This document shows positions 62,715 through 64,000 of a DNA stretch of 64,000 bases, in pieces. The notes under the pieces were generated by a model. That model searched no databases. It saw only the letters and a list, made by a program, of their open reading frames with translations, and had not been told where the DNA came from. Location: positions 620,001-684,000 of the forward strand of contig JAVJRG010000005.1 in assembly GCA_040218535.1 (NCBI GenBank), in the 5' to 3' direction. The translations under genes were made by a program, and so were the position numbers. This stretch comes from Lacipirellulaceae bacterium. GTDB taxonomy: Bacteria; Planctomycetota; Planctomycetia; Pirellulales; Lacipirellulaceae. Within the stretch, counting starts at the first letter, position 1, and the number at the start of each line of letters is the position of its first letter.

Positions 62715-64000
62715 ATGAAACAGTCCAGAGCCCCCCAAAAAAATAGCCGCAAGCGACTTGTTGCGAAAGCGATGGTTGCTGCCATCTTCTTTGCAACAAG
62801 CATCGGCGGTGCCGCTGCTCTGATAAAGCATGTTGTCTTGCCTGGCTTCACCGATCCGGTTAATCGGTCGTTCACTTCCAAATACGGTTATGGCCAGTGG
62901 CTGCGCAGCAAGGGAAAGCCGTTTCCCGTGACCACAGCAGTAGCCGAACGTCGAGTACTCACGGTGGCAAGTGTTGGGGAAGGCATGATGCAGAGCGAGC
63001 CGATCCAGGCCCCGATCATCCCACTTGCAAAGATCAAAAAGGTGTACGTTCAAGAAGGCCAAGTTGTCGCCAAGGGGCAACTGCTGGCTGAACTCGACAC
63101 GACACAGATTGAATTGCAGATCGAAGAGGCGAAGGCCGCACTTGCCACTGCTAGAGCAGACCAAGAGCGTGTGAGACTCGGGACCGACCACCAACTGATC
63201 GCTGAGCGTCCCGATCGAGACAAAATTCGACTGCAGGAAGCCAAGTTCGAAGTAGAGATTCGTAAAGAGCTGGGGCAAATGTATGAGAAGCTCGCCAAAG
63301 ATAAACTCATCGCCCGGGCGAAGCTCCTAGAGAACCGCCTTGCTTCGATGCGGGCTTACGCCCAAATGCACCAGTCGCGATTAGCGTTGGAAACCGCCGA
63401 AGAGGGCCACAGCCAAAGTGTACAAATCGCCGATGCCGCTGTCCGTGCAGCGGAGATTGCCGTTTCGCAGGCGGAGGCCACACTTGCTGACCACCGCGTC
63501 CTGTCGCCAGCCGCGGGCATTGTGGAACGCTGCCTCGTCCACGAGGGCGAGTACAACCAAACCGCAGGCAAGCCGGCGTTTGTGATTGCGTCGGGGCTGT
63601 GGTTTGAAGCACACTTCGACCAGTCAACTTTGGGTGATTTGGAGGTTGGCCAGAAAGCGGAAGTTAGGCTCGAGGCTTTCCCTGGCGGCAAGTTCGAGGC
63701 TGTGGTGACGCAACTGAAGCGGATCGTCAGCTACAACCAAGGTGGCCCGGAAACGAATCGTCCCATCCGTCCATTAGGTACGGGGGCACCTGAATGGCCA
63801 GCCACGTTCACGGTCCGTCTGCAACTAATTGATGCTCCTAAAGCAGCACCAGGAATGACAGGCTTCGCCCGTTCGGAGTCGAGTCGCGAGAGCTTGACGG
63901 TCCCCTCCTCAGCAGTTGCTGGTCTGTCGGGCAGCAAAGCGATGCTGTACTGCGTTGCCGCTGACGAATACCAAACGCGACAGGTTACGATCGGCCGCAG
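62715..64000 (+). CDS. HlyD-type membrane fusion/efflux adaptor (3' truncated by window edge)
   Basis: At least 428 codons remain open to the end of the window. Start ATG at 62715 leads to an N-terminal membrane segment (LVAKAMVAAIFFATSIGGAAALI). The split lipoyl/biotinyl-like domain is PIIPLAKIKKVYVQEGQVVAKGQLLAELDTTQIELQ and, after a long helical hairpin (about residues 130-250), SPAAGIVERCLVHEGEYNQTAGKPAFVI. A beta barrel with LEVGQKAEVRLEAFPGGKFEAVV follows. It should bridge an inner-membrane exporter and the outer membrane; the exporter is probably just beyond the window. Confidence 0.88.
   Translation, partial: MKQSRAPQKNSRKRLVAKAMVAAIFFATSIGGAAALIKHVVLPGFTDPVNRSFTSKYGYGQWLRSKGKPFPVTTAVAERRVLTVASVGEGMMQSEPIQAPIIPLAKIKKVYVQEGQVVAKGQLLAELDTTQIELQIEEAKAALATARADQERVRLGTDHQLIAERPDRDKIRLQEAKFEVEIRKELGQMYEKLAKDKLIARAKLLENRLASMRAYAQMHQSRLALETAEEGHSQSVQIADAAVRAAEIAVSQAEATLADHRVLSPAAGIVERCLVHEGEYNQTAGKPAFVIASGLWFEAHFDQSTLGDLEVGQKAEVRLEAFPGGKFEAVVTQLKRIVSYNQGGPETNRPIRPLGTGAPEWPATFTVRLQLIDAPKAAPGMTGFARSESSRESLTVPSSAVAGLSGSKAMLYCVAADEYQTRQVTIGR

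Overview
The window looks like chromosomal DNA of a planctomycete, most likely of the Pirellulales. Three secreted proteins end in PEP-CTERM-type tails (VPEPS/VPEPA, a hydrophobic stretch, then Arg residues), and two of those also carry dockerin-like Asp-rich repeats. Two large extracellular proteins open with the planctomycete 'LExRxLL' N-terminal motif. There is also a Cys-rich outer-membrane beta-barrel protein, a giant pseudopilin set, and glucosylglycerate metabolism. No RNA gene, integrase island, IS element or CRISPR array was recognised.

Layout. 1-4913: the 3' part of ligA, an AT-richer PUA/EVE-like+HNH nuclease gene that looks acquired, a SOUL heme protein, a TSUP permease, a DUF3817 protein and msrB. 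5162-13777: surface and envelope proteins (a tandem cadherin-like repeat protein, a Cys-rich beta-barrel, a beta-helix/dockerin/PEP-CTERM protein). 13847-23018: a sigma-54 response regulator, xerC, a small conserved protein, a lipoprotein, a dockerin protein with a lipase-like GHSRG motif, a TlpA-like thioredoxin and another PEP-CTERM protein. 23083-40884: a type IV pilus/type II secretion-like cluster, all on the minus strand: a 2031-aa GspK-like protein, four other pseudopilins, PilC/GspF, two PilB/GspE ATPases and PilT. 41110-47209: a coiled-coil secreted protein, then a lipid-methylation cluster (FAD oxidoreductase, DUF1365, cyclopropane synthase, DUF1295, coclaurine-NMT-like methyltransferase). 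47234-54991: a glucosylglycerate-type module (GpgS-like synthase, GH13_18 phosphorylase, GT4 enzyme, HAD protein, further GT). 55103-58607: DUF2513 protein, PEP-CTERM protein, FixJ-like regulator. 59046-64000: a glycan assembly/export run (GT2, GT4, flippase-like membrane protein, HlyD-type adaptor running off the end).

The most unusual signal is a set of short arrays of degenerate 7-bp repeats, usually in inverted pairs that can fold back. They occur at about 20.3, 29.1, 29.3, 30.6, 33.1, 35.7, 37.5, 45.7 and 52.45 kb. They resemble the heptanucleotide STRR sequences known from cyanobacteria. Three lie in frame inside prepilin leader peptides, between the start codon and the prepilin cleavage site, where the extra residues would be removed by prepilin peptidase. 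One sits in frame in a DUF1365 gene, and one is nested inside a REP-like palindrome. Several classes of REP-like palindromes occupy the other intergenic gaps.
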